From the NCBI GenBank assembly GCA_037013685.1, contig CM072889.1, positions 11,603,976-11,667,975 on the forward strand: a DNA stretch of 64,000 nucleotides, read 5' to 3'. Under the pieces are notes generated by a model. It worked only from the letters and a program-made list of their open reading frames with translations. It made no database searches and was not told the DNA's origin. This document shows, piece after piece, positions 26,901-41,900 of this stretch (position 1 is the stretch's first letter; each line of letters starts with the position of its first letter). Source of the DNA: Acridotheres tristis (taxonomy: Eukaryota; Chordata; Aves; Passeriformes; Sturnidae). Position numbers and translations under genes: made by a program.

Positions 26901-29900
26901 ACCTCTTCGTCTAAGACTGCAGATAGTCCAGATTGCTTTGATTGTTCTTAGTGTTTGAAATCTATCTAGGAAGGTCTGATCAGCAGCAACTTTACAAGAA
27001 GAGGATGATGACTGAATACTGCTAGTACAGAGAAAAGTGAAGCTGTGTGGTTGTTTTTCAGCATCAGTGATGCCCTCTGTCATGGCTGCAGTAAAGAGAA
27101 AAGATTTCTGGGCTAATATCAGTGTGTGATTGCTTCCTTAACTTTCTTACCTAGCCCTTTAGGCACAGATAACAACTGAAGGCCCCTGGTTTTGTGTCAG
27201 CCACCCCTGGAGGGCTATGCATGTAAGTGAGGTTTGCAAGTCCTTAAAAGAGCATTTCTCAGCTCTCTGAATGGTGTTAGTCCAAAATTATGTCCTTTTC
27301 TCAGTCAGTGTAATACAAGCTACCAGCTTGCACTGCAAACACTGCTTCACTAATAATCTTTACACCATCAAACTACACAACACCTCTGTGGCAAATCTCT
27401 GACTGACTGGCCTGGAATGGCCCTCTGAGCATGGTCATGTCTCCTTCCAGGGGTGTCATGGAATGCTATCAGGTACCCTGTAATTTGGCTGTTCTCCAGC
27501 TCCCCACCCTCCTCATCCTCCCCTGTTAGCCACCTCTCTCTGGATTGCTCTGGGCCTTGGGTTGTGAGGCCAGCACACAAAAAATGTGACAAAACACTGG
27601 CTGTGCCCAATGGTTTGCAGAGTTTTGCTGGAGGAGACGAGACATTGGATGGAGGTGACACAAGCAGAGGGCATGAACAGGTGACTGGAGTGGGACATGC
27701 TGAGATCAGCACTGCTGCCAGATGCTTTTTATCATCAAATGAGGCATTTGGTGGAGCTGGACACTGCATTTCTTTGGTGGAAAACTTGTAGATAATACTT
27801 TCTCATGAGTCCTTGTTTCTCCTTGCCCCACCTTTCTCCATTTGCTCTGTGTATTGTGGAAATGATTTGGGAATGAAATAATAATCTATTTATTTTGTTT
27901 GTTAGCATAACAGCAACAGATTAAGTGACCACACAACCAGTCTCCTGGGGCAAGGCAAATTAGAGTCAGCCCAGTCCAAAAAGCTTAGGAACATCTGAGC
28001 TTGCCCAATAAACCCACAGGAGGGATCTGCCTCAAAATCAGCTGTCTGCTCCAGAGGCACCGTGGGTGAGAACTCTTTCTCTTGCCCTTAACCAAGTATT
28101 TCAAGTCCAACTGCTGTTTAACTCAGTTCTATCCTCCAGTGATTATGAATTGTTTTGCAAGATCAGAGATCAGGAAGTGAGTAAAACCCTTCTTTTTTTT
28201 TTTTTTTTTTCCCCCTTGGAGATAGGATAAGAGGGACTATCCAAAAAGCTTAGGGATATGTTTGTGTTACTTGAAAACCCTGTCATATACACACTCTACA
28301 TAAACATACTTTATAAGTACCTAAAGAGACTGAACTACATAATCCTTTATAAAACCTGATCCTGAAAACCACTGGAAATACATCTTTTGAAGGCTTTATA
28401 GCAGGACCCTGAGCTCTGCAGTTTCTGGAATGCAGAATATAAAACCCAACTCCAGAACAATGCTGCTGTTTGCTTGTTCTTTAGGCAGAATCACTGGTTT
28501 TCTTTTTTCTTCTTTTTTCCTTAAACCAGGTGTGGTAGGCTGACCCTGCTGGACACCAGGTGCCCACTAAAGCTCTGTCACTCCTGTCCTCAGCTGCACA
28601 TGGGAAAGAAAAGTTAATTAAAAGCTTTGTGGATCAAGATAAAGACTGGGAGAGATCATTCACCAGTTACCATCACTGTTCATCCCCTTGCTTCAAACAC
28701 TAATGAAAGGAATAGGGTTGCAGCAACAAGAAAGGGAAGATTGGACAAGCCATGATAAGTTTAGGAGCCTTGTGGCTGCCTGTAGAGTCTCATCATTTCC
28801 TCCTGTTTGGTGGGAAGCTTGAATGCTGATACACATAAATAAATTGAGCATTTGTACAGGGAAATCAGTGTGGACATACAGTGCCTGAAACATCTGGGCT
28901 TTAGTTAGTGCATCTTTAGCTTCAGCATAAATAAATATAAATGTAAATATGAAAATAAATATAAATAAATAAGTGTATATATACTGCCTGGAATTACAGA
29001 GGAATGGAGATTTGCACATAAAAGACAGATCTGTACTAAAGCTGCAGTTAATTGTGTGATTAATCCTATACTTTTTTGGTGACTGCTAGAAGAAAATACA
29101 GTAATTCTCTTGCAAACACATATGATACATATGCAGAGAGAGAAAGACAGACAGAAATACATCCTAATGCACATGCAGCCTTTGCAATAAATAAAATATG
29201 CCAACTAATAGTGAATATACATTACAGTAAATAAATGCTGCATGACTGTTCTTCTTAATGCAGTAAAACTATGTGTTGCCCATATGGAGTACCTCTTATG
29301 CTGAAAAGAACCATAAAATCAAACACAAAAGGAAGGAATGGCTTCACTAATGATGAAATAAGGCTTGTGTGTAGAGCTGCTGTCCTGTAGACTAACACAG
29401 ACATTAACCATCATGTGTAATGAGAGGAAGCACAAACTCTGACCTGTGCAGTGAGAGAAACAGCTCTGATTGCCTTCAACACAACATAAACTTAGAGGAA
29501 ATTTATTTTGCCCTATGTGAGGCTGTGTATAACTGTAGAGTGACTGACTACACCTTTGGGGCAGTGGAAGGGTTAGTGCAGCAGCTAGAGGAGGTGTCTC
29601 TGGAGATGTAATGAAGGGGGATGCAGGAGGAAAAAGAGTCATTTGTTTGGGTTTTTACATAGTATTTACTTCAAAAAAAAATTCAGTCTTTCCTGGCTTT
29701 CTTCTATATAAAGAGAGAATCTATGGTTAGGCAAATAGCAGAGGCCTCTTCTATTTGATTTCCTTGTAGAAGAGCTTTGACATACTGAGTTTTTCTTGTC
29801 AAAATTGTGTTCCTAGTCTTCCTCTGTTCCCCAGAGTCAAACTTTCAGAGGCAAAGCGTTACCTGTGCAGCATCTGAGCCAAGGAATCCTTGTAATTTTT

Positions 29901-32900
29901 ATTTGTTAATAGTCTCATGGCCAAGAACAAGTGAATATTCTATGATGTTTTCCAGTTCAAGACTGGGATGAAATCCTGGTAGAGGCTATCCTTGTTGTCT
30001 TTTGGACAAAGTATTATATAAATAGTACCTACCTGTGCTGATGGAACTTGGTTAATAAATGATTTGGAGCCTTCCTTGTTGTGCTACTCAAGTGCAAAAT
30101 TTGCTCTGCATAACTTAATAGCCCGAGCCCAATCAGTCTCAGTTAATTACAACTCAATTAACAGCTGTTGTGGGAACTCATCATTGCTTCACTGGGCTGA
30201 ACATCCAATGAGCACAGAAACAGAGCAGGAATATCTTACCTAGGCACTTTAGCCCGGCCAGGATAGGTCTGTAACTGTAGCCATGGACACTTGTCCCATC
30301 TACATTTTTTAGTACATTGGGATCTGATCATATTTAGGATATGGGTGAATGCAACTGGTTTTATTGCTGGGCACGAGAGGATTTAAATCAAGTTTGTTAA
30401 TATATCAAAGTTAAATTTTCTGCCCACATTTGCAAGAAGGGAAAAAACAATCCACCATCTTTGGCAGGTGTGACACACACCAGGCTGCAGAAGTTGTATC
30501 CTGAATATCCCATGCTAGGCACACTGTCACCAAAGCAGCACAGGGGACCCCTGTTGTCCCCTTCTGCTCTGTAGACATTTCTTAGGGTGGTTTGCATCCA
30601 CCTAACTCCTAACCTTGGACCTAATCATGCTGGACTTCCTCTCTAGCCTGCACACTGACCTGTGTGTTCAATGCAGATGCTGAGTGCATTGCAAAGGGAC
30701 AGCTGCATTTGATCAAATATGTTTCTCCTCCCTTCAGAGTATAAAAGAAACAAACAGTGACTATCTTAAACATGCATAGATCTGAAATGAAGTATGATGC
30801 ATCCCACTCTGGCCTCTTTATCATCCTTCTGCCCTGGTGGTGTGAGGAATGTTCCCAGTGCACTGACCACTTGTCCTTCCTTCCTTTCCAGGCCCAAGGG
30901 TAGCATGGGAAACAAAGCCTTGTCCCATGACAGCGTCTTCATTTTTGAGTCTGCAGCAGGAAATGTGACAGGTGATGTCTTGTCTCAGGGAAACATACCT
31001 GGAAGAGTGAAAACTTTGCAGGTGAGAACATCATCCCCTCCTCAGTAGTGCTGCTTTTTGTCAGCTGTCTCCCAGGAAAGTCTGTTGCTTGATTCCTTTG
31101 TCACGTGCCTTAGGATTTTGCTGGCTGAAGTGTCTAAAGCCAAATTTGCTATTTTTGGATCTCTTCTGCCTCTTGGAATCTGAATTTTTGAGCAGTCCTG
31201 ATGATTTCAGCCTTCCCTAGATCTCATAGTGTGTGATCTGAATCCAGTTCGTGAACTCTTGGAAACTTTCCTTATTAAGTGTGTCCTCTTGAATGGAATT
31301 TATATTCTGTACTTCATAGCTACTGCTTTTGGGTTAAGGCTATTTATTTAGACTGTTGTGTGTCCCTTACACTGTTATTCTTTAAATATTATTTGTGTTA
31401 CTCTTTTTGGCAGTTCTGGCTCAGATGTTTTCACTATACATGGTAGTACCAGAGGCTGTGTAAGTGTGTGGGATGATGGATATGTCAGGGTGCTCTGACA
31501 GCTTTATTTATATAATTATACTTTCGATCTCTGCCAGCAAAAGATACTGTATTCTGCTGGGTCATTTCCTTCTTCCAAGGCAATACTGAACCTTCCTTGA
31601 CAGCTCCCTTATGAACTGTTGATTTTATTAATTGCATTTCACTAACTGCCCAGCTTGGAACACTTAGGTAAAAGTTTAAGGTTTTTCCGAAGACTGAGTA
31701 CAAATGGTTGATAAAGGAGCCAAAGGTCATTGAAATTCTTCCTTTACTCAGTGTGAGCTTCATGTTGCAAAAGACAGTTGAGTCACATGTTAAGTAATAG
31801 AAGATGCACAGAGGGACTTGTTCCTCTCTAAGACTGAAAAACAGGCAAAGCTTTTTTTGTATAACAAAAGGAGTAGCAGAGGAAATCATATTTGTATATT
31901 CCAGAACACTGATGGAGGAAAAGCTCTTTTCATGCTGTTTGCAGTCCACTGTGCCCTCTCCTCATCCTGCACAGTAATGTAATAATGCCAGCACTATTTC
32001 TGTAGCTCTAACAGACAGGCTTTTTTGGTGGGCTTGACTCTTGACAGAGTAAGAGCCAAGCACTAATAAAAGCAGTTACTTTCTTAGCAATGTAAGTTAA
32101 CTTCTGTCAGTAGAAGAAAGATTGCAAATTCAGTTTCCCCCACACGACTGTGCTGTCTGCATGTAATAAATTTAATAAATCTAAGGCAGGAAGTTGTGAA
32201 AAGAGACCAAAGCAAAATTGACTTTCTGTCTTTTCCTTCCCATTAAGTGCACACTTACGTTGTATGCCTTGTGTTGCCCATATATCACAGTATTGCAATA
32301 TATTGCCCATAAATTGCAAAAGAAAGCTGTTTGAACTGGGGGAATGATATTCTAGACATTGTGTTACCATGTGTGGCAGCTAGATGTATAGGAATAAAAT
32401 TACAAATGAATCTTGCTGAGTAAGAATTGCAGTTATTTAGGTCTATTTTACAGAAGTGTAAATGAATGCATAGACTGCAGGAAAATGCAAAACTAGGCTT
32501 AGAATTACCCAATGTGGTTTAATAAGCAAAGAAAGAGAAGAAATAAGTCTGCATGTTTATCTTGGGAATATTCTGTTGAGATGTTTTCAGTTGAAGGACA
32601 AGTTTGTGTTCAGACCTTGTTTCTATTCCAGCTTTGCAACAGCTGACAGACTTAAGCCAAGAATTTTAGTAAGAGTGTTTCCTGAGATCTGAACATTTTT
32701 AGTTTGAAGGAACATCTGGCTGCTTGTGAGTTTGCAGGCTTTGTTGTATTTTTCTAGGGTCAGGGCCTGCCAGAGCATTCTTTTGTGCAATCCTGGAAAA
32801 GAATCCCCATACTCCTTTACAAACAAAGTTGTTCCTAGCTGCTGTTACCACTCTTGCTGTAGACAGAACCAGGATGTGATGGTGGAGAAAATTAACAAGC

Positions 32901-35900
32901 AATTCATTAGGGTGGACCAGAAATGAAATTAATTTGATATTGTATAAAAATAATGACTCAGCTACTTGTCTTGGAGAGGGTTGTAACAAGCTCTCAGATT
33001 TGAAGAGCTTTATGAGGGAAAGGTGACTACATAAACCTGGGATTGGGAATGCTGACTGGCAATGCTTTGTGTGACTAAATACTTAAATTTATATCACTAA
33101 AGAATTAAATCTAGAATTGTGAAAGTTTTTAATTTAAATGGAGCTAAGCTGTAATAAATTTTCTGGAATGGTGAAATTCTTGTCTTCTTTTGGTGAATTA
33201 CTGAATAAAACCAATTTTGGTTTTAATTTTATACCAACACCAGTTTTAATGATGGGTCCTCGATGAACGTAGCTGGATAAAATTTTATTAATGGCTCATT
33301 TCTATAAATGATCTGTTACTTCAAGTTTTTCTGTTTACTAAATGAATCTGCATACCTAATAGGAGCATCTGGGTTACAATGTCCAGAACATCTATTTTAA
33401 ATTGTTCCATTGAAAGTTCATGTTCTATATTTCAACCACAGCTTCAGCTGCAGCAGAACGTCCGGCTTGGATCACCTCCTCTTGTTATAAGTGGGAAAAA
33501 GCTGGAAGATGCAGGTGCTGTTTCTGAAGATGATGGTTTACCTAGAAGCCCTCCTGAAATTTCAACCCTTCATGAAGTTCTGACAGATTCGGCAAACAAG
33601 GTAAAATTGTCATTGCACCTTAGTGACCATCCGTACAGAAAAGATAAAATCTGCCTAGAGAAGGGGAAGACCATTTTGTTTGCTTGTGATAAAACATGAT
33701 GGTACAGATCAGTTAGAACCAGAAGAAATTACCTAGATGATTTGTGGACTTTTCACTGAGGTATACCTAGAAACTGACCCTACAAGACCCTTTCTGGGTG
33801 CAATTTTCCATGCTTTTATGTAGACCAGGACTCTGACCTCTATCATTAGCAAATGCATGATTTTAGACTTCAGTGAACTTGTGAGAATTTGTAAATCTGA
33901 TGGTTTTAAAACAACAACCCAAAATAACTTTATAAAGTATATGGCTTCCTGTGGTCAACCTTCCTGGCATATCTCAATGCAGGAGAAATCTCCCCTACTT
34001 TATGTTTGATACCAATGAAGAGATTAAACCTACTGTGTAAGGCAGGGACCCAGTGACCCTTCCTTCATTTTTCCTCTTGTGTTTTCTCATAATTAGCACT
34101 GGATATCCAGCTCAAGATAATTCAGTGTGATACTTCCCTTCACTTACCCTCTTCCTCATTTTATCCCACAGTCCTCCAACCCTGTTCAGCGTCATAACTC
34201 TTTGAGTTTAGGCGGGACAGACAGTGAAGATGAACAGGTAAATAGCTCCTTTTCCTGCTAATAAAATTCCCTGAGATGACATGTATGGAGTCTATATGGA
34301 GTCTATATGGAGCCAGTGCAGTAATTTTATTTTTTAAAATTTATTCTGTGTACAATGTATCCTAGGAAACAGTTCTTTAAAAGTCCAGAGTGAGGCAAAT
34401 GGTATTTAAAATGCACCTCTCAGGGATTTGAATCAGAAATAAAGACAGGCAGAAATCTACTGGAAAGTGGTCTGTGTGAACAGCATAGAGGCAGCTCTGT
34501 GACACGGTATGAATCCATAAAGTTACACAAAAAATTGGACCAGGGAAAGCACTTCAATTCTGCTTCCATGTCCCAGGGCCCCCATACCAAATAATCACAC
34601 CTTCTCATCAGCAATGGCTTGTGAGCAATGTCCTACATCTCTCTTATCATGGGAAATGATTGCAGGAGCAACCTTTCCTGATGGCAGGTATTCCACAGGA
34701 AAGGGTGTGTTTTAATTTGCAATTTTCTTTGGATGATAAATGACCATGAGAAGCAGCAAGTTCTGCTCTCAGAGCAACACAGTCCTTGACCAGATAGGAA
34801 AAAATTACAGAGGTCATATTTTTTTATGTACTTTGATAGTTTTTGTAGATGAGATGTGAAGATGTTTTCATGATCTTTAAAGCTTCATCAGCATACATGT
34901 TTGAAATGCTGTGTTATATCCTAAGCTTAAACAAAACTAAATTGTGAATGCCAGGCACAGTGCAATGGCTGTGTGTCACCCAGCTTTATGAATGACACAT
35001 CTGTGTCATTGGCACATCTGTGATATTTTGCAAGTATTCGAGAAAGTTTGGTCTACATTTCAAAACAACAGCAAACCCACTCAAACTTCATGTTTAGGGG
35101 CTTTCTACAAACATTTCTGTAAACTCTTTATTTGGATTGCACAATCTAAGGTTACTGCTGTTCAGCTCCCCAGAGCAGCATTGCGGTGAGGATGAGATCC
35201 ACATCACGGTCTGGAAGATGGTTCTGATATACTGAGAAGATTTTGATTTTCCTGATTATTTTATTTTATTTTATTTTATTTTGGATATTGAAAGAGAAAA
35301 GTGGCTATGGCAGCTTTCTTAGAGATAATGAGGAGCAAGTGTCCGTGCTATTTCTGTGGCTTTTTAATAATGCATTTCTGCACTGGGTCACGTTACTGGC
35401 ATGAAAAGGCAGCTGTACAAAGGGCAGCAGTGTCTCCTGCTGGTGTGTGCATAAAGTGCAAAGGTGTTTGCAGATCAGAACTGGGGCGGGGACGAGCCGA
35501 GGCTCTCACTGCGGCAGGGACAGGTATTTCTCCTTCTGTGGTAGGTGCACTTCAACAGAATGGAGTAATCTCTCTGCAGAGATGACTTTAGGAATGCCTT
35601 TTAAAATGAGGATTTGTGTCCAAAACTGCAGCAGTTTCAGTCTTCTGAAGTGGAATGAGCTAACAAAGGAAATGTTCCAGAGAGGTGGGGAAGTAAAGCA
35701 AAATATCTGCAGCATTGTATTTCTGTTTTGCAGATACCTTCTGGAGCTTCCTCCAGGCCCATCAGTCCCTTATCCTCTGCCACTCAGGGGACCCCCATCT
35801 CAGGAGGCAGCAGCTTCCTTCCTGTTGATTTTACCATCCCTGCCAGCCCCCTTGGCTGCCTGGACACCTCAGCAGCCAGGCACAGGATTGCCATCAACCC

Positions 35901-38900
35901 TCGCAAACAGAAAGGCTTTACCAGCAAGCATCAGCTCCCCCTCCAGGTAGGTGTTTTCTGGAAAAGAATCACTGAGCAGAAGGAAATGAGCGTGAGTTTT
36001 TAATTAGTATTTAAAATATTTTAATGTCTTTTTTCTTTCCTATCCATGTTCATTTACTTCTTCCATTGGAAGAAGGGAAAACACCTCTTTTGCACCAACC
36101 AACCAACCAAAAAAGACTCAGAAAACTTCAATATCATGGAAACTGAAGAAAAGTGCAATTTTTGGTTATCATGATTTAGCCAAAAATTGTGGGTTATGCT
36201 TCACTTGTAAAAAACACTTCTGGTGTTTGAAAAGCTACATGTGAGTTTTAAAGAGGCCTAAGTCTATTTTTACAAATCTAGTTCTCAACTGGAATAGTAC
36301 ATTACCCAGCGTTGGTAAATTACAAGACGGAGGTTTTGTGTCTATGATTTGAATATTCATAGAAATGCATATGTATAAAGCACAATTTTTGGGCATGATT
36401 CTTTAATTAAAGAATCTTTACTTCTTTAGGTGGAACAGCTGGAAAATGAAGCATCTCTTCCTGCAACTCCAGATAGGAAGGGAAATTCAACAGAATTACT
36501 TGAGAGTGACAAACATAAAAGCAACTGGGAAGGTAATGAAGACATAGGTATTGCTACTTTGGGTGCTTGAACTCTTCTGCATAACACTGACAGGACCTGT
36601 TTGGATTGTAAGTCCTTTCAAACTAGGCGTCTTTTGGTTCTATAACATTAAACCAATCCTGGCTGCTAAGTTGTTGTGATGGAAAAAGTCAAGTACGCTC
36701 AACAAAGTGATGCTGAAGTGGTGAACTTTAAGGGCAGCATTAAAAAATACACGGGGTGAAAGCACCATGCTCAGAAGCACCTGTCCTACACAGCTGGCTG
36801 GACCTCCATGAATGTGAAACTGAGTTCCTTGGCACTCAGAAAAACCTTAACCTTGACATTATATGTTGTGTATGTCAGGTGACTCTGATTGCTTCTGTTT
36901 ACTGGATCTTCTTTTGCCACTCACCCAGGGAGAATTTTCCTGGTCATTGTAGATGGCTTTTCTAGGCACACACATGCAGAAATGTCTAGGGAAATTTGGC
37001 TAGTAGTCTTAACAACTAAGGCTATGCACAGTGTTATGAATGACGTTCTATTTGTCCAATTTATTAAACAAGATTAAATTTAGTAGTACATTTTTAATAG
37101 TAACAAAATGAATACAATTAAAGTATTAGATACATATATTTGAGAACGTACAGAATTTGGCAGTAAGTAATTTAGTATAATTGAGGTTCGTATAAAGCAT
37201 AAGCAAAACTGACCAGGGGTACAGGGAGTGGCTCCCATTCCTCACGTTCCAAAGCATCCAGGCTAACAATCCCACTTATATACTGTAGGCTACAGAAGTT
37301 TCTAGAAAACTCCTTCTGGTTTCTGTTCCTAAAATCTATGTCACTATGTGTACAGCACATGCTCTACTAATGGGCTAGGGGGGTCTCTCATCCTTTTGAG
37401 GGTCTTATTTCCGATGAAGGCTCATCGTCTTCCTCAGTGACCGAGGTGTGACCTGCAGGTAGCACAGGTGCACTGTGTGACTGAGCAGATGTTTTCCATA
37501 ACAAGACTTTAATTGAGTCCCATGCCTGGAATGATCCCATTTTGGCCCATTTCAAGGTTGAAACTTTCTGTTTCTAGATGTTGCTTGTCAAACTTACATC
37601 TTTCTACTATTCCCTTTTAACATCTGGAGGATTCCATCTGCTTTGTCTCGCTTATTTCCTTTTTTGCTTTGTAACAATTATTTTCTATTGATTTGAGTAC
37701 AATTTTACTAATATAGTTACAATTTAGTTAGCCCAAATCACATTTATCACAACAGGAAACAACTGAGCACAACTACTGTGGTACACCTGAAACAGACAGT
37801 GACTTTCAGTCATTACTTGGTTTAGGTATGTTCAAAGTAAAACTTTATTAGTCTCTCACTTGGACAGCTCATTTCTAAATAGACTCTGAACAGGCTTATT
37901 TACCAGTCAGCAGTGCCCAGACATGGGACATTCTTGTTAAAAGACTGCACTATCTGGAATGCACACAGTTGGTGCCTGAATTGTAACCTTTAAGTGCACA
38001 CTCTTTTTCTCTGTTTAATATAGGATTATCAGCCCAGGTGGGACACTGGGCAAAGGGAGGTGATTTTAGGGAGACACCAGATGTAAAAACTGCTCTTGAT
38101 GCTGCCCCTGACTCTTGTGATTCCACACTTGTGGTAGAAGACCCCTGTGTTTTGCTGCAAGAGGATGGATGCCTTCCTGGTGTGGATCATCACTATAAAG
38201 AAACCACACTTCTTCTGAGGCCTGAGCCTTCTCCAGAAAACCTGGAAGAGCACCACAGTGCACAAGTGTTGTACTCTGCAGATGAGTCTGCTACTGAATC
38301 AAAAGTACATCCACAAAGTACCAGTGCTGGAGTACCTGCACTTCCAGAATTGCAACAGCTTGAAGGAGAAGCTATTTTGTCTCCAGACAAACCTGCTTTG
38401 GTTAGCAGTGATGTGGAAACAGTGGGCACGGATGTATTGCCAGATGTTGCACAAAGTTCCTCAGTAAATTCTGTGGATTCAAACATGAAAGTCCAGGAAA
38501 AGAGGGATCTACTGTTTACTGGCAAAGAAGAACTCTGCTTTGGTGCAGCTGGGCATCATTCCAACCATGCTGTCTCGGATACTGCACCGAGCATTCCACA
38601 AGTTGCAGTACCTGACTCAGAGTCTTGTTTTGACATCAAGGCAGTGGCTGTTTTGGGGTCTGAAAAGAGTTCAGTAGCAAAAACTGACAAAGAAACTTGT
38701 GAAATCATGGCATTTCAGTTATCCAAGGACAGTGTAGAAAAAAAAATAGACACTGCTGCATCTGTCTCAGCAGCAGTTTGTGTGGTACCTTGCAGTAAAT
38801 TGGAAGGACGTTTTAAAGCAGAAATTGTTCCGGTTTCAAAGGATAACCAAGGCAGTCAGCAGACCAGCACATCCATTTCTGAAAAAGTTTCCATTGGGTG

Positions 38901-41900
38901 TCTTGCCTCTTCAAGTTTGGCTGGCTTGAGGAGTAATATATCTTCTGATGCTGACAGTAAGGAGTACCAGATAAGCAGTACAGCTTCTCACAGAAAAACA
39001 GCAGAAGGCAGTCAATCATCAGCTGAAAATGTAAACAGTCCACTGAAGACTGCTTCTGCTAAACCAGTCAGATTTACCATTGCACCAGCATGGCAAAGGT
39101 CTCTCTCAGGGGGTTCAAATTCAAAGGAAGATTGCTATTCCAGAAGTTCTCCAACATCCCCTATAAGACCAGAATTCTTTGAAGGAATGACAAAGGAACA
39201 CACACGCTTTGATGCAGTTATGCAGGAATCAGCAAAAACCAACTCAGATAGATTTGATCAAGATTGCAAGGACAGAGATCTGCATTTGAATTCTTTTATG
39301 GAGTGGGCTGGCCATGAAACACAGAACTTTGAGAACCCATTTGGGGTGAGACTAAGAAGAACATCATCTTTATTAAAATATCAGAATGAAAGCCGTGTAG
39401 AGCCCCCAAAGCTGATCCCCTCAGCTGCTGCTTCTGCTTCAGTCAAGGAGGATCAGAAACTGATGGGCACTGGGAAGCCACCTCCAAGCACTCCTGTCAA
39501 CACAAAATCAGTTGTTAAGAAAACAGATCTCCTGGAAGACAAAAATCCTGCCAAGGCAAGATTAGAAGAAGTGGTAAAGAAGCAAAATGGCTATAAACCT
39601 TCAGGTATTTATGCTGTGTTTATATCCAGACTTTGTAGAAAACAGTGGTCATATAAAGAGCCTTGGCAGAGCAGCACAAAATAATCCTCTTGGCTAAGAA
39701 CCAAATTCAGCCTTGAGTTCATCACCATCATAATTTAATTGGCTTGATGATTTGGCCAGCCAAGAGAATTTTTGGTTTATCTTAATGAAGGGTGTGTTCC
39801 AGCAAAAATAACAATAGAATGATACCTTAAATGCCTCTGAAACATTTCTGGTATGAGGTGTTTGTGTGTATAGCTGGAGTTTTAACACAGCTTTTTAAAA
39901 CTTGCTGCGGTTTTGTAGTTAAAAATTCAGACTGCAGCTGCTCAAACCTTAACTAGGAGCTGCATTTGGTGTGACTATTTTTTAAACAATGATTTAATTT
40001 AAAATATTTTAAAAGTGACAAGGAAACCTGTATTTTATTGCCTACATAAAAAAAACGTTATTGTAGTACTCATTTAATCTTCAATGGAAGGATGTTGTTT
40101 CAAAGGCAAAATCCAGTTCACAATGATCTCAGTTGGATATCTGCCATTGACTTAGAAGCACAGTTGGGTCAAAAACTCCAGAAAAAAACAATTATTGCCA
40201 AGGACAAAATCATCAGGGAAGGTAATTTGATCTCCACCATGTTCAAAGGGTATTACAGATGCTGAAGGATTTAAAATGTGAAGCACTAGCTTTAGGCTGA
40301 CTTGACCTAAATCCCTTCTTTACTTCAAAAATGCTTTTCTTGTAGAAAAAGTCTCTCCATATTTGGAAACTGCTTCCTCTGAACCAGCTTGGGTCTCCAT
40401 GGCAAAGCTAAAGCAAAAGGGTTTCCAGGACCATCCTCTTGCCAAAGAACATAAAGATGAAGACAAAGCTTTGACCAAAGTGGATCAAGGGGAGGTAGAG
40501 TACCAAGTGATGTTGCATGGCTGTGAATCCTGCCCCAGGTCACCTGGGTACTTTTGCAAACTGTTCAATATTTTCTTCATGGGTGGTGTGTTGTGAGCAC
40601 TACTCAAAGAGAGCTTTGCAGGCCTCTAAAACACTGACAGACAACTGATGCAAGTGAGCCAACACCTGTGACTATACTGTCACAGGGACTCGTTTCAGAG
40701 CTGAATCATCCTATATGTTCCTTTGCACTGCTCAAACCCGAGCCTTTGCAGAGCTTTCTTATTGCCCAGAGCATATTTATGTAGCTGCTTTGAGTTGCAT
40801 TAGCTTCCTCACTGCCTTCTCCCTCCCTCCTACAGGATGTTCCCAACCATTCTTGCCTGGCTTTTGCTGCATTTCCACAGCCAGGTTTGAGAGGTTGCCA
40901 GTGTGAGCTTTATGAGTGCCCATGGCTGGCAGTCAGTTGCATTCTTTTCTTCTCTCCTCACACTGCAGCAAGAGATCTGTGCTAGTGAGAACACACTGAA
41001 GAAGAATATGCCTTCCAGCTCTCAGGACAAGAAAACCCAAATGAAGACTGGTGTGTCTGCAGCAGCAGGTATTCTTTTTCTTTACATGGTGGCTACATTT
41101 GGCACCAGTAAGTGGTGTGGGTGGCAGGTGATGGGGGAAAAGAGGCACCACTTTTGTTATCAGCACGTTTTATATAAGGCCTATTGAGACCACGGGTTTT
41201 GAATAAGTCAACATAATGGTTGGTTCACTCAGCAGAGAAAGCAAGTGAGGAACTCTTATCTCCACGGCCGGTTCATGAAATGGCATATAAACAGTCTGGT
41301 GATTTATTACTGGCCAAGACCAGTGCTAAAGAATAGCAGTTGAAGTTGGAGAGTGTCCAGAGAGAGCAGCAAAAAAGGTCAGGTCTTCTAGCTCTCCAGC
41401 CAGCCAGGAAATACTGATAGGAGTTGTTTAGTCTAGAAAAGACAACTAAATTTTCTTCAGGGGACAAGCCTAGTCTTTATGGCCAGCATGAACTTTAAAT
41501 GCACCAGGGGATGTTTAGCTTAGATATTAGGAAATCCTGTCTAACAATAGGAGCAGTGAGGTGCAGAAGAGCGTGGCTTGCATGTTGAGAGTGTGCAGTT
41601 TCCATGGTGGATGTGTTGAATAAATAAACATGTATCAAAGCAATTTATGTAGAGTTAGTGTCACCCTCAGGTGAGCACAGAGGCTGGATGGCCTCTCTCC
41701 TGAACACTTAGCTGTGTTAATATTAAAGATGCAGGGGAAGAGTGTGACTCACTTGGTGACTCACATTTCCTCTTCCAAGGCTTCTGCTGGGCTGCAGCTC
41801 CTCCCTCCCTGCTTACCCAGTGTGGTGCCAAACCTCAGAGACATGCTCCAGTTCTTCAGCTGTAAAAGCATATTGTGCTAGCTGTAAGCTATTATTATTT

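Larger units (their letters stand above)
26684..30891 (+). other. Intron 3 (4.2 kb)
   Basis: Bounded by GTAAGC and TTTCCAG. It contains an LTR-like fragment (28525-28680), an 18-T homopolymer followed by C5 (28193-28215) and an AT-rich ATAAAT-type low-complexity stretch (28924-28978). No extra exon could be linked in frame. Confidence 0.6.

Noticed and set aside
30905..30925. N-myristoylation at the internal MGNKALS start.
   Set aside because: The Ser falls one position later than the usual MGxxxS/T pattern, and that start may not be used.
31485..31949. 154-codon minus-strand open frame in intron 4.
   Set aside because: No recognisable motif, no splice-linked partner and intron-like base composition.
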